A DNA stretch of 7,887 nt from CAZTJA01 sp964613745 (GTDB lineage Bacteria; Desulfobacterota; Desulfomonilia; Desulfomonilales; Desulfomonilaceae): assembly GCA_964613745.1 (NCBI GenBank), contig CAZTJA010000127.1:1-7887 (forward strand). Reading direction: 5' to 3'. Positions 7,118 to 7,887 of this stretch are shown here, one piece after another. A program made the position numbers and the translations under genes. Position 1 is the stretch's first letter. Every line of letters starts with the position of its first letter. The notes under the pieces were generated by a model. That model was not told where the DNA came from. It saw only the letters and a program-made list of their open reading frames with translations, and searched no databases.

Positions 7118-7130
7118 GCTTTTTTAGCCT
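7116..7130 (+). repeat. Small hairpin between the ligase and DUF362 genes
   Basis: AGGCT (7116-7120) and AGCCT (7126-7130) form a perfect five-base stem around a loop of five T. It overlaps the last bases of the ligase stop codon and ends 9 bases before the DUF362 start. With no T-run after the stem it is unlikely to terminate transcription; it could affect translation of the downstream gene, which has no clear ribosome-binding site. Confidence 0.3.
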
Positions 7131-7139
7131 TCGAAACGT

Positions 7140-7887
7140 ATGATGCCGACAAAACAATCCGAAAAATTCAAAGTCGCTGTTTGGAAGGGGGATGCCGAAT
7201 ACCCCCCCAGCCCTTTTAATCCGTCCGAACTGTATCCGGAGTACCCTTTCAAAGGTGTATCAAACCATCGGAACCAGGTTTATGAAGGTGTTAGAAGATG
7301 TCTCACGATGCTGGAGTTGGATAGTTCGAGATTCGGAACACCGGAATGGAATCCTTTAGGACACATCATCTCTCCCGGCCGGACTGTAGTGCTGAAACCG
7401 AATTTTGTTCTCAGTTATCACGCAAAGGGCGGGAGCATTGAATCGATTATCACCCATCCGGCGGTGCTAAGGGCTGTTGCCGATTATGTTTATATTGCTT
7501 TGCAGGGTTCCGGGAAAATAATTATTGCTGATGCGCCTCAAATGGACTGCAATTTCGACGAACTTGCTGCAAAAACCGATCTTTTTGCAATCAAACGGAC
7601 TTTCTCGGATGAAGCGGGATTCGATTTGCAGATTCTCGATCTGAGAAATTTTCAATTACATATGTCCGCCGGAGATACCGTGGCATACGCCGAAAGGCGA
7701 GCACAGCTACCGGGAGATCCGTCCGGCAGTGTAGTTATAAACCTGGGCGAGAAAAGCGCATTTTTCGGCAAAGAAAATTGGGACAAATTTTACGGAGCGG
7801 ATTATACGCGGGATGAAACAATAGCTCTCCATCATGATAACGTTCATAAATACGTCATATCGAAAACCATTCTCGATGCTGATGTTT
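7140..7887 (+). CDS. DUF362 domain protein, C-terminus cut off by window edge
   Basis: An open frame of 249 codons runs from ATG 7140 to the right edge without a stop. The sequence matches the DUF362 family as I know it: an N-terminal KVAVWKG strand (11-17), a proline/tyrosine-rich YPEYPF segment (32-37), VVLKPNFV (83-90), THPAVLRAVADY (105-116), the strand and acidic loop KIIIADAPQ (126-134), and HKYVISKTILDADV (236-249), which in relatives leads to a conserved lysine-rich motif beyond the window. The family has no established biochemical function; some members carry iron-sulfur motifs, but none is visible in this part. Members of this subtype often sit in polysaccharide or small-molecule gene clusters, which fits the CapK-like gene 22 bases upstream. 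A stop in frame at 7125-7127 excludes an earlier start; ATG 7140 or ATG 7143 are equally possible, and the ribosome-binding site is weak, so translational coupling to the ligase is possible. No signal peptide is seen. Confidence 0.85.
   Translation, partial: MMPTKQSEKFKVAVWKGDAEYPPSPFNPSELYPEYPFKGVSNHRNQVYEGVRRCLTMLELDSSRFGTPEWNPLGHIISPGRTVVLKPNFVLSYHAKGGSIESIITHPAVLRAVADYVYIALQGSGKIIIADAPQMDCNFDELAAKTDLFAIKRTFSDEAGFDLQILDLRNFQLHMSAGDTVAYAERRAQLPGDPSGSVVINLGEKSAFFGKENWDKFYGADYTRDETIALHHDNVHKYVISKTILDADV
7187..7208 (+). repeat. G5/C7 inverted repeat inside the DUF362 gene
   Basis: GGGGG (7187-7191) can pair with the run of seven C (7202-7208) across a ten-base loop, placing a strong hairpin at codons 16-23 of the DUF362 gene. 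The C7 run encodes part of Tyr-Pro-Pro-Ser and the reading frame is consistent with family-like sequence on both sides, so no frameshift is indicated here. Confidence 0.45.

Overview
The window looks like ordinary chromosomal DNA of a Gram-negative-type bacterium with moderate base composition. A cytoplasmic PAS-GGDEF-EAL regulator, a pentapeptide-repeat protein, a YccU-type CoA-binding protein, a CapK/PaaK-like ligase and a DUF362 protein together would fit an environmental deltaproteobacterium (Desulfobacterota) or a neighbouring phylum. This taxonomic guess comes from general family knowledge and is weak. No transposase, integrase, tRNA, rRNA, CRISPR array or phage gene is visible.

Layout. 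From 3 to 1471 two genes run on the minus strand. Upstream is a small CoA-binding-domain protein (1067-1471). 35 bases after its stop begins an ankyrin-repeat protein (1031 down to the left edge, where it is cut off). A 161-base divergent intergenic region (1472-1632) separates this pair from everything else, which is on the plus strand. Plus-strand genes are a 182-residue pentapeptide-repeat protein (1633-2181), a 366-base non-coding gap with possible control elements, a 1000-residue four-PAS GGDEF-EAL protein (2548-5550), a 181-base gap with an extended -10 promoter candidate, a CapK/PaaK-like adenylate-forming ligase (5732-7117), and a DUF362 protein cut off by the right edge (7140 onward).

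Functional reading. Three units are likely: (i) the CoA-binding/ankyrin pair; (ii) the c-di-GMP enzyme, probably standing alone and sensing a cytoplasmic signal through its PAS domains; (iii) the ligase/DUF362 pair, probably the start of an operon running out of the window, possibly for polysaccharide or another small-molecule modification. c-di-GMP often controls exopolysaccharide production, so a link between (ii) and (iii) is attractive but rests only on adjacency.

The most interesting points are the ligase/DUF362 pair, a sigma-54-like -24/-12 element and a possible RNA pseudoknot just upstream of the c-di-GMP gene, and two very regular repeat proteins (at least ten 33-residue ankyrin repeats; 27 uninterrupted pentapeptides). 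I found no clear evidence of a wholly new system inside the window.
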